Shown: positions 28,022 through 37,444 of the stretch, piece after piece
Position numbering within the stretch: the stretch's first letter is position 1
Layout of the letters: the number at the start of each line of letters is the position of its first letter
From: Bacillus mycoides
Lineage (GTDB): Bacteria; Bacillota; Bacilli; Bacillales; Bacillaceae_G
NCBI RefSeq assembly: GCF_001757995.1
Contig: NZ_LXLV01000073.1
Coordinates: forward strand, 62,001 to 126,000
Reading direction: 5' to 3'
Length of the DNA stretch: 64,000 nucleotides
Translations under genes and position numbers: made by a program
The notes under the pieces: model-generated
The model's database searches: none
What the model saw: the letters and a program-made list of their open reading frames with translations, nothing else
Told to the model about the DNA's origin: nothing

Positions 28022-28038
28022 ATGAAGGGGCTCTTTTT
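28007..28038 (+). terminator. Terminator of the GDPD gene
   Basis: Stem GAGCTCCTTTC/GAAGGGGCTC, followed by TTTTTAT. The left arm is inside the end of the coding sequence. Confidence 0.75.
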
Positions 28039-28073
28039 ATTTTGGAAATTTCATTGTTTAAAATAAACGAAAA

Positions 28074-28112
28074 CCCTCAATACTAATACAATAATGCTTG
28101 TATTAATGAGGG
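28074..28112 (+). promoter_or_regulatory. Leader hairpin covering the pbpG ribosome site
   Basis: CCCTCA (28,074-28,079) pairs with TGAGGG (28,107-28,112), and TAATACA (28,084-28,090) pairs with TGTATTA (28,099-28,105). The right arm contains the GAGGGG ribosome site of the gene at 28,123, so the hairpin could limit translation. Confidence 0.45.
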
Positions 28113-28122
28113 GCTGAAAAAG

Positions 28123-30174
28123 ATGGATCAAACTATGAATCCAAAACTTAAAAAATATAAACGTCTTTTCTTCACCGTAATGTTTTCTTGTGTTCTTTTT
28201 TTCGTTTTTTCCTTTTTTATTATCATTATAGCTGCAAAAATTATGGGACCTCCCCCTATTGCGGTTCCGCAAACGAGTGTCTTTTACGCTAATGATGACA
28301 CTGTTATAGGACAAAATAATGAAATGCAAAAACGCTATAATGTATCTCTTGATGAAATTTCTCCTTATGTAAAAGGGGCGACACTATCTATTGAAGATCA
28401 ACGATTTTACAAACATCACGGCTTTGATATGAAGCGCATTGCTGGTGCCATTGTTGCCGATTTAAAAGCAATGGCAAAAGTACAAGGTGCTAGTACTATT
28501 ACACAACAGTATGCTCGTAACCTATACTTAGACCATGATAAAACGTGGAAGCGTAAACTATTAGAAGCAATGTATACCGTTCGTCTTGAAGTGAACTATA
28601 ATAAAAATCATATTTTAGAAGGGTATTTAAATACAATTTATTACGGGCATGGTGCTTACGGAATCGAAGCTGCTTCCCGCCTGTATTTCGATAAAACTGC
28701 AAAAGAATTAACATTAGCAGAAGCTAGTATGCTCGCAGGCATTCCGAAAGGACCTAGCTTCTACTCTCCCTTTTTAAAAGAAGAGCGCGCTAAAGGGCGT
28801 CAATCTCTCATACTAGATGAAATGGTAGAACAAGGTTATATTACAAAACAACAAGCTACCTCGGCAAAAAAGGAAACACTTACTTTTGCCTCATTGGATA
28901 CGAAAAAAGTCACAGAAATTGCACCTTATTTCCAAGATGCCGTACAAGCTTCTCTTCTTCGTGACATCGGATTAGATGAGCAAGCCTTACAGCGAGGTGG
29001 CTTACGTATTTATACAACGCTAGACCCTAAATTACAATCTGTAGCAGAGCAAGCTGTAAAAAATCATATACCTGAAACAACAAACATCCAAACTGCCCTC
29101 GTCTCTATGAATCCAAAAACGGGTGAAGTGGCTGCCCTTGTTGGTGGAACTGATTATAATACGAGTCAATTTAACAGAGCTACGCAAGCCGCTCGTCAGC
29201 CCGGCTCTACCTTTAAGCCGTTCCTATATTATGCAGCCTTAGAAAGAGGATTTACCCCTGCTACGCGCTTAAAAAGCGAATACACTGTATTCACTTTAGG
29301 TGACGGTGTTTCCAAATATAAACCGAAAAACTATAAAAACTATTATGCAGACGATTTTGTGACCATGGCACAAGCACTCGCCGTTTCTGATAACGTATAT
29401 GCTGTGAAGACGAACCTATTTTTAGGCGAAGACATTCTTACAAAAACAGCGAAACAATTCGGTATTAATAGCGCATTAAAAGATGTTCCGTCTCTTGCTC
29501 TTGGCACATCTCCTGTAAAACCAATTGAAATGGTCAATGCTTATAGCATGTTTGCAAACGGCGGGAAAGAAGTAAAACCAATCTTTATAAGGCGCATCGT
29601 TGATCATGAAGGAAATATGCTATACGACGCTCATTTAGAAAGTAAACAAGTTCTAGATAAAAGCAAAGCCTTTGTGATGGAAGAAATGATGACAGGTATG
29701 TTTAATAAAAAACTAAGCAGTTATGCCGCTGTGACCGGTCAATCGATGTTATCAAAACTATCAAGAACATATGCCGGGAAATCTGGTTCTACAGAAACTG
29801 ATAGTTGGATGATTGGATTTACCCCGCAACTTGTAACAGGGGTTTGGATTGGATACGATCAACCTAAATCCATTTCAAACGTAGCAGAACAAGGATACGC
29901 GAAAAAAATATGGACCGATACAATGGAAAAAGGATTAGATGGACAGCCTAAAAAAGATTTCAAACAACCAACAGACGTTGTTGCTGTCGACGTTAACCCT
30001 GAAAACGGTAAGATTGCTACAAAAAATTGTCCCATTTCTGTGAAAATGTATTTCGCAAAAGGTACAGAGCCAACTGAATATTGTATGGATCACGTTGATG
30101 ATAAAGAAGAGTTTGAAAAGGTTAGTGAAGAGAAGAAAAAGACGGGTTGGTGGAAGAAATATCTCCCGTGGTAA
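28123..30174 (+). CDS. pbpG: Class A penicillin-binding protein (PbpG-like)
   Basis: A 683-residue bifunctional peptidoglycan synthase. One membrane anchor (about residues 18-40) precedes a GT51 glycosyltransferase (SIEDQRFYKHHGFD, STITQQYARNLYL) and a transpeptidase with RQPGSTFKPF (active Ser), VSDN and AGKSGSTE motifs. It corresponds by sequence and position to B. subtilis pbpG (ywhE), which in that species is forespore-expressed and helps make spore peptidoglycan. Its ribosome site lies in a hairpin, noted separately. Confidence 0.92.
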   Translation: MDQTMNPKLKKYKRLFFTVMFSCVLFFVFSFFIIIIAAKIMGPPPIAVPQTSVFYANDDTVIGQNNEMQKRYNVSLDEISPYVKGATLSIEDQRFYKHHGFDMKRIAGAIVADLKAMAKVQGASTITQQYARNLYLDHDKTWKRKLLEAMYTVRLEVNYNKNHILEGYLNTIYYGHGAYGIEAASRLYFDKTAKELTLAEASMLAGIPKGPSFYSPFLKEERAKGRQSLILDEMVEQGYITKQQATSAKKETLTFASLDTKKVTEIAPYFQDAVQASLLRDIGLDEQALQRGGLRIYTTLDPKLQSVAEQAVKNHIPETTNIQTALVSMNPKTGEVAALVGGTDYNTSQFNRATQAARQPGSTFKPFLYYAALERGFTPATRLKSEYTVFTLGDGVSKYKPKNYKNYYADDFVTMAQALAVSDNVYAVKTNLFLGEDILTKTAKQFGINSALKDVPSLALGTSPVKPIEMVNAYSMFANGGKEVKPIFIRRIVDHEGNMLYDAHLESKQVLDKSKAFVMEEMMTGMFNKKLSSYAAVTGQSMLSKLSRTYAGKSGSTETDSWMIGFTPQLVTGVWIGYDQPKSISNVAEQGYAKKIWTDTMEKGLDGQPKKDFKQPTDVVAVDVNPENGKIATKNCPISVKMYFAKGTEPTEYCMDHVDDKEEFEKVSEEKKKTGWWKKYLPW

Positions 30175-30267
30175 GAAAGAAGGTTATTGTCATTCTTTTT
30201 CGGTAAATCGATATTCCTTGTTGAATCGTTGATATATTTTCATATCCCATATTCCTATTCACAAAAT

Positions 30268-30315
30268 AAAAAGGATGTCTCACTAGTCAAAAATCGACTA
30301 ATGAGACATCCTTTT
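30268..30315. terminator. Bidirectional terminator, pbpG / ywhD
   Basis: Arms AAAAAGGATGTCTCA and TGAGACATCCTTTT with a further internal GTCAAAAATCGAC pairing. Confidence 0.85.
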
Positions 30316-30318
30316 CTT

Positions 30319-30828
30319 TTATTCACCTAATAATGCACGGCGCAATTCTTCACTAGATTCGTTCCAAATTGCTTCATTATGCTCTTTTAAGAATGTACCA
30401 AGTACTTTTTTAGATGATTCATCCATATGATCGATCATGATGTGACGCTTTAGTGATTTATCCATTTTGTTTACATGCTCTGGAAGTGATTTATATCCGC
30501 GGCGAATTTCACGATCAACTGTCATTTCACAAGCAGTTACACCTGCGTAATATGCACCGTTTGGTGTTCTTTCAATCGTTACCCAAACAAGCCAAAATGG
30601 TTTTCCGTTTGGAACTTCATCTTTATTTGTTAAAAATTTAATACCTTTTTCTACTGTACTACGCGCATGCATCGCACCGATATCAACGAACGCAGTTTTC
30701 TCTAATACATCAACAAATACAGGAGAAATATTTTCTAGGCTTAATGCCCCAACACCAAAACCACCATGTCCATCTGTTGAGTCATTCTTCACGATATTAA
30801 AACCGATTTTTTTCTTTTTCTCTGTCAT
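30319..30828 (-). CDS. ywhD: YwhD family protein
   Basis: A 169-residue soluble protein matching B. subtilis YwhD in sequence and neighbourhood (pbpG-ywhD-ywhC-ywhB). Family landmarks include NDSTDGHGGFGVGALSLENI and ARSTVEKGIKFL. No enzyme motif or membrane segment is visible and the role is unknown. It lies 25 bases after ywhC and is probably cotranscribed with it. Confidence 0.9.
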   Translation of the reverse strand: MTEKKKKIGFNIVKNDSTDGHGGFGVGALSLENISPVFVDVLEKTAFVDIGAMHARSTVEKGIKFLTNKDEVPNGKPFWLVWVTIERTPNGAYYAGVTACEMTVDREIRRGYKSLPEHVNKMDKSLKRHIMIDHMDESSKKVLGTFLKEHNEAIWNESSEELRRALLGE

Positions 30829-30853
30829 ATGTAAATTCCTCCTCGCTTAATAA

Positions 30854-31528
30854 TTATAGGAGCCCGAAAATAGGCGCAATGATACTTTGTAAAAACACTA
30901 ATACATATGGAATAACAACATTGAAAATAGGTTGAATTGTGTAATTGCTAAGCGGTGTAATAACAAGAATTAATAACGCAATTGCTCCATACTTTTCATA
31001 CTGTGTCATTTTCGCACGAATATTTGCTGGTGCTAAATCTTCCACAACGCGATAACCATCAAGTGGCGGGATTGGTAATAAGTTAAATACAAGTAAAACA
31101 ATATTAAGCATAATAAAAATCTGGAAGAATTGACCCAGCGTATCTGCTACTGCAGGTGGAATCGCATCTAACACACCAAACGTTATTAAGCTATACCAAA
31201 TTATTAAACCAATTGCACTTAAAATTAAATTACTTATCGGTCCCGCAATAGAAACTAATATTCCCGCCAGACGCGGTCTTTTAAAGTTATACGGATTAAC
31301 AGGTACTGGTCTTGCCCAACCGAATCCAAGAATTAGTACAGCAATCATACCGATAGGATCTAAATGAGCCATCGGTGATAACGTTAAACGTCCTTGCTTT
31401 TTCGCTGTATCGTCTCCAAATTTATATGCAACATACGCATGTGCAAATTCATGCACAGATAGCGCAATAATAATCGCCATTGCTACCAATGGAATTTGTT
31501 GCAACGGGTATCTAAATAACTGATCCAT
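30854..31528 (-). CDS. ywhC: Site-2-protease-type membrane metalloprotease (YwhC-like)
   Basis: A 224-residue M50B-family intramembrane protease with about five hydrophobic segments. The zinc motif HEFAH is at residues 26-30 and the third ligand is in LLPIPPLDGYR near residue 155, both intact. No PDZ domain is present. Relatives cut membrane-bound regulators, but no substrate is known for this clade. It is first of the ywhC-ywhD unit. Confidence 0.9.
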   Translation of the reverse strand: MDQLFRYPLQQIPLVAMAIIIALSVHEFAHAYVAYKFGDDTAKKQGRLTLSPMAHLDPIGMIAVLILGFGWARPVPVNPYNFKRPRLAGILVSIAGPISNLILSAIGLIIWYSLITFGVLDAIPPAVADTLGQFFQIFIMLNIVLLVFNLLPIPPLDGYRVVEDLAPANIRAKMTQYEKYGAIALLILVITPLSNYTIQPIFNVVIPYVLVFLQSIIAPIFGLL

Positions 31529-31640
31529 AATTCATCTCCTCTTCCATATGTCAAAAAAAGAAATTATTTGTTTTTCTGATTGTTCTTCCTCATAATCCGC
31601 TATAATAAGAGTGTAACTTACATAAAAGGAGCGATTGTAC

Positions 31641-31826
31641 ATGCCATACGTAACAGTGAAAATGCTAGAAGGACGCACAGAAGAACAAAAGAAAGCTCTT
31701 GCTGAGAAAGTAACAGCAGCAGTAAGCGAAACAACTGGTGCTCCTGAAGAAAACATCGTTGTTTTCATCGAAGAAATGTCTAAAAACCATTATGCAGTTG
31801 GCGGAAAACGCTTAAGCGACAAATAA
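31641..31826 (+). CDS. 4-oxalocrotonate tautomerase family protein
   Basis: A 61-residue protein whose Met is followed by Pro, the catalytic N-terminal proline of the tautomerase superfamily (MPYVTVKMLEGRTEEQKK). It probably forms a hexamer of small subunits. It corresponds to B. subtilis YwhB. The physiological substrate is unknown. The ATG at 31,641 is preceded by AAAAGGAG ten bases upstream; an in-frame ATG six bases earlier would leave the proline internal and is rejected. Confidence 0.92.
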   Translation: MPYVTVKMLEGRTEEQKKALAEKVTAAVSETTGAPEENIVVFIEEMSKNHYAVGGKRLSDK

Positions 31827-31840
31827 TTTCAAGTTTTTTC

Positions 31841-31869
31841 ATAAGAAGCAGCTCTTAGCTGCTTCTTAT
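31841..31869. terminator. Bidirectional terminator, tautomerase / ywfO
   Basis: Perfect 12-bp stem ATAAGAAGCAGC/GCTGCTTCTTAT, loop TCTTA. Confidence 0.88.
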
Positions 31870-33170
31870 TTCTTTCCTTCTAACAACTCGATAATTCTCT
31901 CTTTATATTTTCCTTTTCTTCCATCTTCATAGATTAAATCATGCGGATAGAATAGCTTTTGATCCGTTCGCTTCTTACCTGTAATCGCCTCAACAATATC
32001 CGATTCACGCGAAAGCTCTCTAAGTTCCCCGTTCGGCATAAGAAGTAAGATTGGCAGACGCTCTTCTTCTTCTCCTGCACGGTAAAAGTCATACGGTAAA
32101 TCTGATGTTGAATCAACAACTAAATAATACTCTGGGTCTAGTCCAATCTTCTTAAATAAGCTACTTAGCTCCATCCAATTATCTAGACCGTGCTTATCTG
32201 TAAACTCTACATATTTAAATAGATTTCGATTCATAAAACGACGGCATAAGTCACTTAAAATCGGATCTTCTTCGTCTTGCCATACTTGGAAGTAATAATA
32301 CATTACGTTCTCGTCTAACTTTAAATAATCCTCTACTGTCACTTCTTCTTCAAATAAAGAATAGAAATGAACAGGATGATTTTTAAACGCATAATACTTC
32401 TCATGCAGTGCTTTAGCTCGGTGTAAAATCTTCGTTAAAATTACTTCTGCACTACGTGTTACCGGATGAAAATATACTTGCCAATACATTTGATAACGGC
32501 TCATAATATAATGCTCTACAGCATGCATACCACTATTTTTAATGACAACTTGATTACCGTACGGGCGCATGACACGCAGTATACGTTCCATATCAAAGTT
32601 CCCATACTTTACACCAGTAAAATATGCATCTCTTAATAAATAATCCATACGATCGGCATCAATTTGGCTCGAAATCATACTAATCGCTAATTTATTAGTA
32701 GATGTTTTCGCAATTACATCTGCTACCTTTTGCGGAAAATCCTTATCCACACGGCTTAACACACGATTAATTTCCGTATCACCAACGATAATCTTTTGCG
32801 TAAATTTCTCATGATCTAACGAAAATACTTTTTCAAACGAGTGAGAAAATGGGCCGTGACCGACATCATGAAGTAATGCCGCACATAAACATAACAATCT
32901 ATCTTCAGCATTCCAATTTGGTCTGCCATCAAACACATCATCAATCATACGACGAATAATTTCATATACACCTAACGAATGAGTAAAGCGACTATGCTCT
33001 GCACCGTGAAATGTAAAAAATGTCGTTCCAAGCTGCTTAATACGGCGCAAGCGTTGAAATTCTTTCGTTCCGATTAAATCCCAAATAACACGATCACGCA
33101 CGTGCACATATTTATGTACTGGGTCTTTAAACACTTTTGTTTCGCTGAGTTTGTCGTTTAAATATACCAC
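31866..33170 (-). CDS. ywfO: HD-domain phosphohydrolase (YwfO-like)
   Basis: A 434-residue HD-superfamily protein resembling dGTPase-type enzymes. Motifs are GAEHSRFTHSLGVYE, LLHDVGHGPFSHSFE (metal-binding HD) and SSQIDADRMDYLLRD. Relatives hydrolyse nucleotide triphosphates; this is a family inference. The likely start is GTG 33,170, ten bases after AAAGGGGG. The frame extends 37 codons upstream into a hydrophobic stretch without family support. Confidence 0.88.
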   Translation of the reverse strand: MVYLNDKLSETKVFKDPVHKYVHVRDRVIWDLIGTKEFQRLRRIKQLGTTFFTFHGAEHSRFTHSLGVYEIIRRMIDDVFDGRPNWNAEDRLLCLCAALLHDVGHGPFSHSFEKVFSLDHEKFTQKIIVGDTEINRVLSRVDKDFPQKVADVIAKTSTNKLAISMISSQIDADRMDYLLRDAYFTGVKYGNFDMERILRVMRPYGNQVVIKNSGMHAVEHYIMSRYQMYWQVYFHPVTRSAEVILTKILHRAKALHEKYYAFKNHPVHFYSLFEEEVTVEDYLKLDENVMYYYFQVWQDEEDPILSDLCRRFMNRNLFKYVEFTDKHGLDNWMELSSLFKKIGLDPEYYLVVDSTSDLPYDFYRAGEEEERLPILLLMPNGELRELSRESDIVEAITGKKRTDQKLFYPHDLIYEDGRKGKYKERIIELLEGKK

Positions 33171-33268
33171 CTTCCGACATCCCCCTTTCTTTACTGCATT
33201 CTTACTATATATTATAAACGATATAGGAAACAGAAAGAAATGAAAGACTGTATTAATTGCCTTTATAT

Positions 33269-33310
33269 AAAAAGAAATCACTTTTACCGAAGTAAAAGTG
33301 ATTTCTTTTT
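33269..33310 (-). terminator. Terminator of the iron-siderophore operon
   Basis: Perfect 19-bp stem AAAAAGAAATCACTTTTAC/GTAAAAGTGATTTCTTTTT. On the transcribed strand the loop is C(UUCG)G, an unusually stable tetraloop. Confidence 0.93.
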
Positions 33311-33315
33311 ATATA

Positions 33316-34254
33316 TTATTTTCCTAAAACAAACTCAGCAACTTCGTCTAAGATCATTTCTTTACCTAGTGGGAAGTATCCTTTGTTTAGGTCTTCATTG
33401 CTAATTGTAAATACGTGGTTGTTTTTAACAGCGTTCATGTTTTTCCAAATTGATTCTTCTTGGAATTCTTTTAGACGCTGAGAACCATCACCCGTTGTAA
33501 ATACGAATAAGTAATCTGGGTTGTAATCGATTAAAGCTTCTTTTTGTACTTGTACTAGCGGTTTATCAGTTGGTGTACCTTTAACTGCTGGTAATTTTAA
33601 GTCATTAAAGATTACGCTACCGTAACCGTAGTCACCGTATACGCGGAATGCGTTTGGATATGCAGCCATTTTCATGAATGTTGCATCACCAGTTTTAGCG
33701 ATGATTTTGTCATGTAATTTGCTTGCTTTTTCATCATACTTTTTGAACCATTCTTTTGTTTCTTTTTCTTTACCTAAGATTTGACCTACTTCTTCGAATT
33801 TTGGACGCCATTGGTCTAATGGAGTTTTTAACATAACTGTTGGTGCAATTTTAGATAATTGATCATAAATTTTTTCTTGACGATTGTTTACAATAATTAA
33901 GTCTGGTTTTGCAGCAGCTACTGCTTCGATGTTAATTTTATCTCCCCAAGCAGAACCAACTGGTTTTACACCTTCTAATTTCTTCGCAATATGTCCATCA
34001 ATTTTTTCTTGTGTTGTATTTGCAGTAATAATCGGTTTCATACCGAAAATTAATAATTCTTCTGTTGAACCACTAAGGTCAGCAATTTTCTTTGGATTTG
34101 CAGGGATTTTAATTTCCCCTTTTGCGTGTTGTACAGTGCGCTCTTCAGTCTTCGCATCTGCTTTCTTTTCTTCTTCTTTGTTAGAACAAGCTGCAAATAG
34201 TACAGAAGTAACAACTAGTACCATTGCTAACAGTGCCATTTTAAAATTCTTCAT
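33316..34254 (-). CDS. Iron-siderophore ABC transporter substrate-binding lipoprotein
   Basis: A 312-residue lipoprotein with lipobox VLFAAC (Cys about residue 23) and a TroA/FecB-type periplasmic-binding fold: a helix-linked two-lobe protein with KIADLSGSTEELLIFGMKP, VAAAKPDLIIVNN and ALIDYNPDYLFVF. It captures an Fe(III)-siderophore and passes it to the FecCD permeases encoded upstream. Arrangement and sequence resemble B. subtilis YfiY, which takes hydroxamate-type siderophores (schizokinen, arthrobactin), but the ligand cannot be read from sequence. Confidence 0.9.
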   Translation of the reverse strand: MKNFKMALLAMVLVVTSVLFAACSNKEEEKKADAKTEERTVQHAKGEIKIPANPKKIADLSGSTEELLIFGMKPIITANTTQEKIDGHIAKKLEGVKPVGSAWGDKINIEAVAAAKPDLIIVNNRQEKIYDQLSKIAPTVMLKTPLDQWRPKFEEVGQILGKEKETKEWFKKYDEKASKLHDKIIAKTGDATFMKMAAYPNAFRVYGDYGYGSVIFNDLKLPAVKGTPTDKPLVQVQKEALIDYNPDYLFVFTTGDGSQRLKEFQEESIWKNMNAVKNNHVFTISNEDLNKGYFPLGKEMILDEVAEFVLGK

Positions 34255-34418
34255 ATTCCCACTCCTTCTAGCTGTATTTCTCTTATAATTTGCATGTAAC
34301 TATAAGAAACGAAAACAACATTTAATTAATATATTTTTATTAATTGTTGTTTATAGCCCGTTCTAACGGGCGTTCAACTTCCCATTCATAAGTAAGAAGC
34401 TCAACGTCCATTAGAACT

Positions 34419-34444
34419 CCCCCTCTTACCTCTTTAAGAGGGGG
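34419..34444 (-). promoter_or_regulatory. Hairpin between the ATPase and binding-protein genes
   Basis: Perfect 10-bp stem CCCCCTCTTA/TAAGAGGGGG with a six-base loop and no T run. It sits in a 202-base gap otherwise unusual in this tightly packed operon and may stabilize or process mRNA. A smaller GCCCGTT/AACGGGC palindrome lies at 34,356-34,371. Confidence 0.5.
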
Positions 34445-34456
34445 AAATTCTATTAA

Positions 34457-35269
34457 TTATGCTTTTTTACGCAATTGATTATTAATCATCGCTAAATCGT
34501 ATGTTAAACAAATTGGTTTACAGTTTACTGGACATGGAACGATTTGAGCTTCAATCTCAAATACGTTACGAAGCGTTTCACTTGTCATAACTTCATCTGG
34601 CGTTCCTTGTTTCATTAACTTCCCAGCTTTTAATGCAATCATATGATCTGAGAAACGAGAAGCATGATTTAAATCGTGAATAACCATAACAATCGTTCTG
34701 CCTTCTTCTTTGTTTAACTTCTTCAGTAAGTTTAATACTTCAAGTTGATGAGCCATATCTAAGTATGTTGTTGGTTCATCTAACACGAGTAAATCTGTTC
34801 CTTGTGCAAGAGCCATCGCAATCCATACACGTTGACGCTGACCACCTGATAAAGCTTCTGCTGGACGATTTGCGAATTCTGTCATCCCCGTCACTTCAAG
34901 TGCCCAATGAATGTAGCGATAATCCTCTTCTTTCAATGTTCCGAATCCTTTTTGATGAGGAAAACGTCCATATGAAACAAGTTCAAACACAGTAAGGCCT
35001 GTTGGCACTTCTGCAGTTTGTGGTAAAATCGCCATTTTCTTTGCGATTTCTTTCGTTGGCTGTTTCTCAATTGCTTTTCCATCAAGATAAACAGTACCTC
35101 GTTTTGCTTTCAAAATACGAGAAGCCGTTTTTAATAATGTAGATTTCCCACAACCATTTGGTCCAATAATCGTTGTAATTTGCCCTTCCGGAATTTCAAC
35201 TGTTAATCCATCTATAATTAACCCTTCATTATAGCCAACAGATACCGCATCAACTGCTAAAGTTGCCAT
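34457..35269 (-). CDS. Iron-siderophore ABC transporter ATPase
   Basis: A 270-residue FepC/FhuC-type ATPase with Walker A (GPNGCGKSTL), signature (LSGGQRQRVW), Walker B (LLVLDEPTTYLDMAHQ) and H-loop (VIHDLNHASRF). It energizes import through the two FecCD permeases encoded just upstream (15-base gap). The C-terminus contains several cysteines (CPVNCKPIC), as seen in YusV-like relatives. It resembles B. subtilis YusV. Confidence 0.93.
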   Translation of the reverse strand: MATLAVDAVSVGYNEGLIIDGLTVEIPEGQITTIIGPNGCGKSTLLKTASRILKAKRGTVYLDGKAIEKQPTKEIAKKMAILPQTAEVPTGLTVFELVSYGRFPHQKGFGTLKEEDYRYIHWALEVTGMTEFANRPAEALSGGQRQRVWIAMALAQGTDLLVLDEPTTYLDMAHQLEVLNLLKKLNKEEGRTIVMVIHDLNHASRFSDHMIALKAGKLMKQGTPDEVMTSETLRNVFEIEAQIVPCPVNCKPICLTYDLAMINNQLRKKA

Positions 35270-35284
35270 ACAAAAAGCCTCCCT

Positions 35285-36301
35285 TTATTTTGTCCTCATA
35301 AGTAAATATATGAAATATGGTGCGCCAATTACAGAAATAACAAGACCGACCGGTATTTCTGAAGTTGGTAACACACTTCTTGAAATTACATCTGCAAATA
35401 AAAGTAAGAACGTTCCTATTAATGCAGCCGTTGGTAACATAATTTGATGTTTACCACCAACGAGGCTTCTCGCTAAATGCGGAGCCATTAAACCGATAAA
35501 ACCAATGCCGCCCGCAACAGCGACAGATGCACCCGCTAAACAAACTGCAATAAATAATAATTTACGTCTTTCCTTTTCTACGTTTACACCAAGGCCAACT
35601 GCTGTAGAGTCGCCTAAATTCATTACATTTAATATGTGCGCTTTACTAATGGCAAGTGGTAAGAAAATAACCATCCATGGGAGTACACTTAGTACGAACT
35701 TCCAATCTGTTCCCCATAAACTTCCTGCCAACCAAATCGTTGCAAAACGGAAGTCATTCGATGTCATCTTCATAGAAAAAATTAAACTAACAGCACCAAA
35801 TCCGGCTGCAACAGCGATACCAACAAGAATTAATCGAGTGGATGAAACGCCGTCTTTCCATGCTAGTAAATAAATAATAACCGCTGCTAATATCGCACCA
35901 ACTAGCGCGAAGAATGGAAGGATAAATACAGATAAAAATGTACCTGTTCCAACTTTTCCAAAGAAAAAGTAGACGAATACAACAACTGTTAATCCCGCTC
36001 CAGCGTTAATACCTATAATACCTGGATCAGCAAGTGGATTTCGTGATAACCCTTGCAAAATTGCACCTGACATAGCTAATGCAGAACCAACTAATATAGC
36101 AATAACCATACGCGGCATACGAAATTCAAATAAAATAACAGATTGATCTTCTGCACCCAATCCAACCAGTGACTTTAATACATCTATTGGAGGAATTTTA
36201 AATGTTCCTGTATTTAAACTTACTAAAAATACAGCAACGATTAATCCTACTAAAATCGTTAAAATAGAAATATTCTTTTTTGTTAAGACGCTCGTCCTCA
36301 C
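35285..36301 (-). CDS. FecCD iron-siderophore permease 2
   Basis: A 338-residue membrane protein with about nine or ten hydrophobic segments and FecCD landmarks: FRMPRMVIAILVGSALAMSG, NPLADPGIIGINAGAG, VGLMAPHLARSL and the C-terminal TSEIPVGLVISVIGAPYF. It pairs with the other permease to form the import channel. Its start overlaps the stop of the first permease by 4 nt, so the two are coupled. Confidence 0.93.
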   Translation of the reverse strand: MRTSVLTKKNISILTILVGLIVAVFLVSLNTGTFKIPPIDVLKSLVGLGAEDQSVILFEFRMPRMVIAILVGSALAMSGAILQGLSRNPLADPGIIGINAGAGLTVVVFVYFFFGKVGTGTFLSVFILPFFALVGAILAAVIIYLLAWKDGVSSTRLILVGIAVAAGFGAVSLIFSMKMTSNDFRFATIWLAGSLWGTDWKFVLSVLPWMVIFLPLAISKAHILNVMNLGDSTAVGLGVNVEKERRKLLFIAVCLAGASVAVAGGIGFIGLMAPHLARSLVGGKHQIMLPTAALIGTFLLLFADVISRSVLPTSEIPVGLVISVIGAPYFIYLLMRTK

Positions 36302-37353
36302 ATTTTTCCTCTCCCTTCATTACGTGCTAAGTAGAGGAAGAATGGAACTCCAATTAGCGCTGTAATTGCTCCAATTGGCGTTTCAAATGGTGGATTAATA
36401 ACGCGAGATAACATATCTGCACATTCAATTAACAATCCACCTAAGACTGCAGAACATGGAATAACCCATCTATAGTCTGAGCCTACAAGGAAACGAGTCA
36501 TATGCGGAATTACAAGTCCAACGAATCCAACCGATCCTGCCATAGAAACCGCAGAACCTGTTAATACAAGAACAAGTACTGTTCCGATAAATTTAATTAA
36601 TGTCGTATTTTGACCAAGTCCAATCGCAATTTCTTCACCAAAGCTTAAAATGGTAATATACCTCGACATCATAATTGCTATAACGAGACAAACAAGACCA
36701 ATCGGTACTAACATATTAATACTTTGCCATTTCACTCCAGCAACACCGCCTGCATTCCACATACTTACCTCTTGGGCAAGGTTGAAATACAATGCAATTC
36801 CAGATGAAATTGCCCCTAATAAAGCACTAATCGCCGCACCAGCTAAAGCTAATTTCACAGGCGTTAATCCACCTGGTGAAGAAGACCCAATACCATATAC
36901 AATGCTCGCTCCAAACGCAGCTCCAATAAAAGATGCAATAACAAACATTAAATAAGGTGAATTAGGGAAAAATGCATACATAATTGCAATCCCGAATACA
37001 GCACCATCTGTAATCCCCATTAACGATGGGGATGCAAGTGGATTTCGTGTCATACCTTGCATAATTGCTCCTGATACCGCTAAAAAGGCACCTGCAACTA
37101 CGCCCCCTATTGCTCTAGGCATGCGAAGTTCTTGAATTACGTTATGATGCGTGATAGACCCATCAAACTGAAATACAGCTTGCCAAACGGTCTTTAAACT
37201 AATATCTGCTGCACCAAACGAAATAGAAACTGCCATGCTTAAAGCTAACAAAATTGTGCCTGCTATTAAAATAATAGAAGCAACGAGCGGTCTGCTCTTA
37301 ATCTCTTTAACATTCACATCTTGCTGTTCTATACTCCTTGCGCTCGCTTCCAT
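36298..37353 (-). CDS. FecCD iron-siderophore permease 1
   Basis: A 351-residue FecCD permease and first gene of the operon. It has LRMPRAIGGVVAGAFLAVSG, RNPLASPSLMGITDGAVFG and VGLVIPHMTRFLVG, plus a hydrophilic N-terminal extension of about 25 residues. With the second permease, the ATPase and the lipoprotein it completes an Fe(III)-siderophore importer. A Fur box 92 bp upstream of the start indicates iron repression. Confidence 0.93.
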   Translation of the reverse strand: MEASARSIEQQDVNVKEIKSRPLVASIILIAGTILLALSMAVSISFGAADISLKTVWQAVFQFDGSITHHNVIQELRMPRAIGGVVAGAFLAVSGAIMQGMTRNPLASPSLMGITDGAVFGIAIMYAFFPNSPYLMFVIASFIGAAFGASIVYGIGSSSPGGLTPVKLALAGAAISALLGAISSGIALYFNLAQEVSMWNAGGVAGVKWQSINMLVPIGLVCLVIAIMMSRYITILSFGEEIAIGLGQNTTLIKFIGTVLVLVLTGSAVSMAGSVGFVGLVIPHMTRFLVGSDYRWVIPCSAVLGGLLIECADMLSRVINPPFETPIGAITALIGVPFFLYLARNEGRGKM

Positions 37354-37444
37354 CCCTCAACCATCCTAACCAACAACATATATTTAATAAAATGAAATTT
37401 ATTCTCAAATAATAATAAAAAAATTAGGTGAATTGACACTCTCA

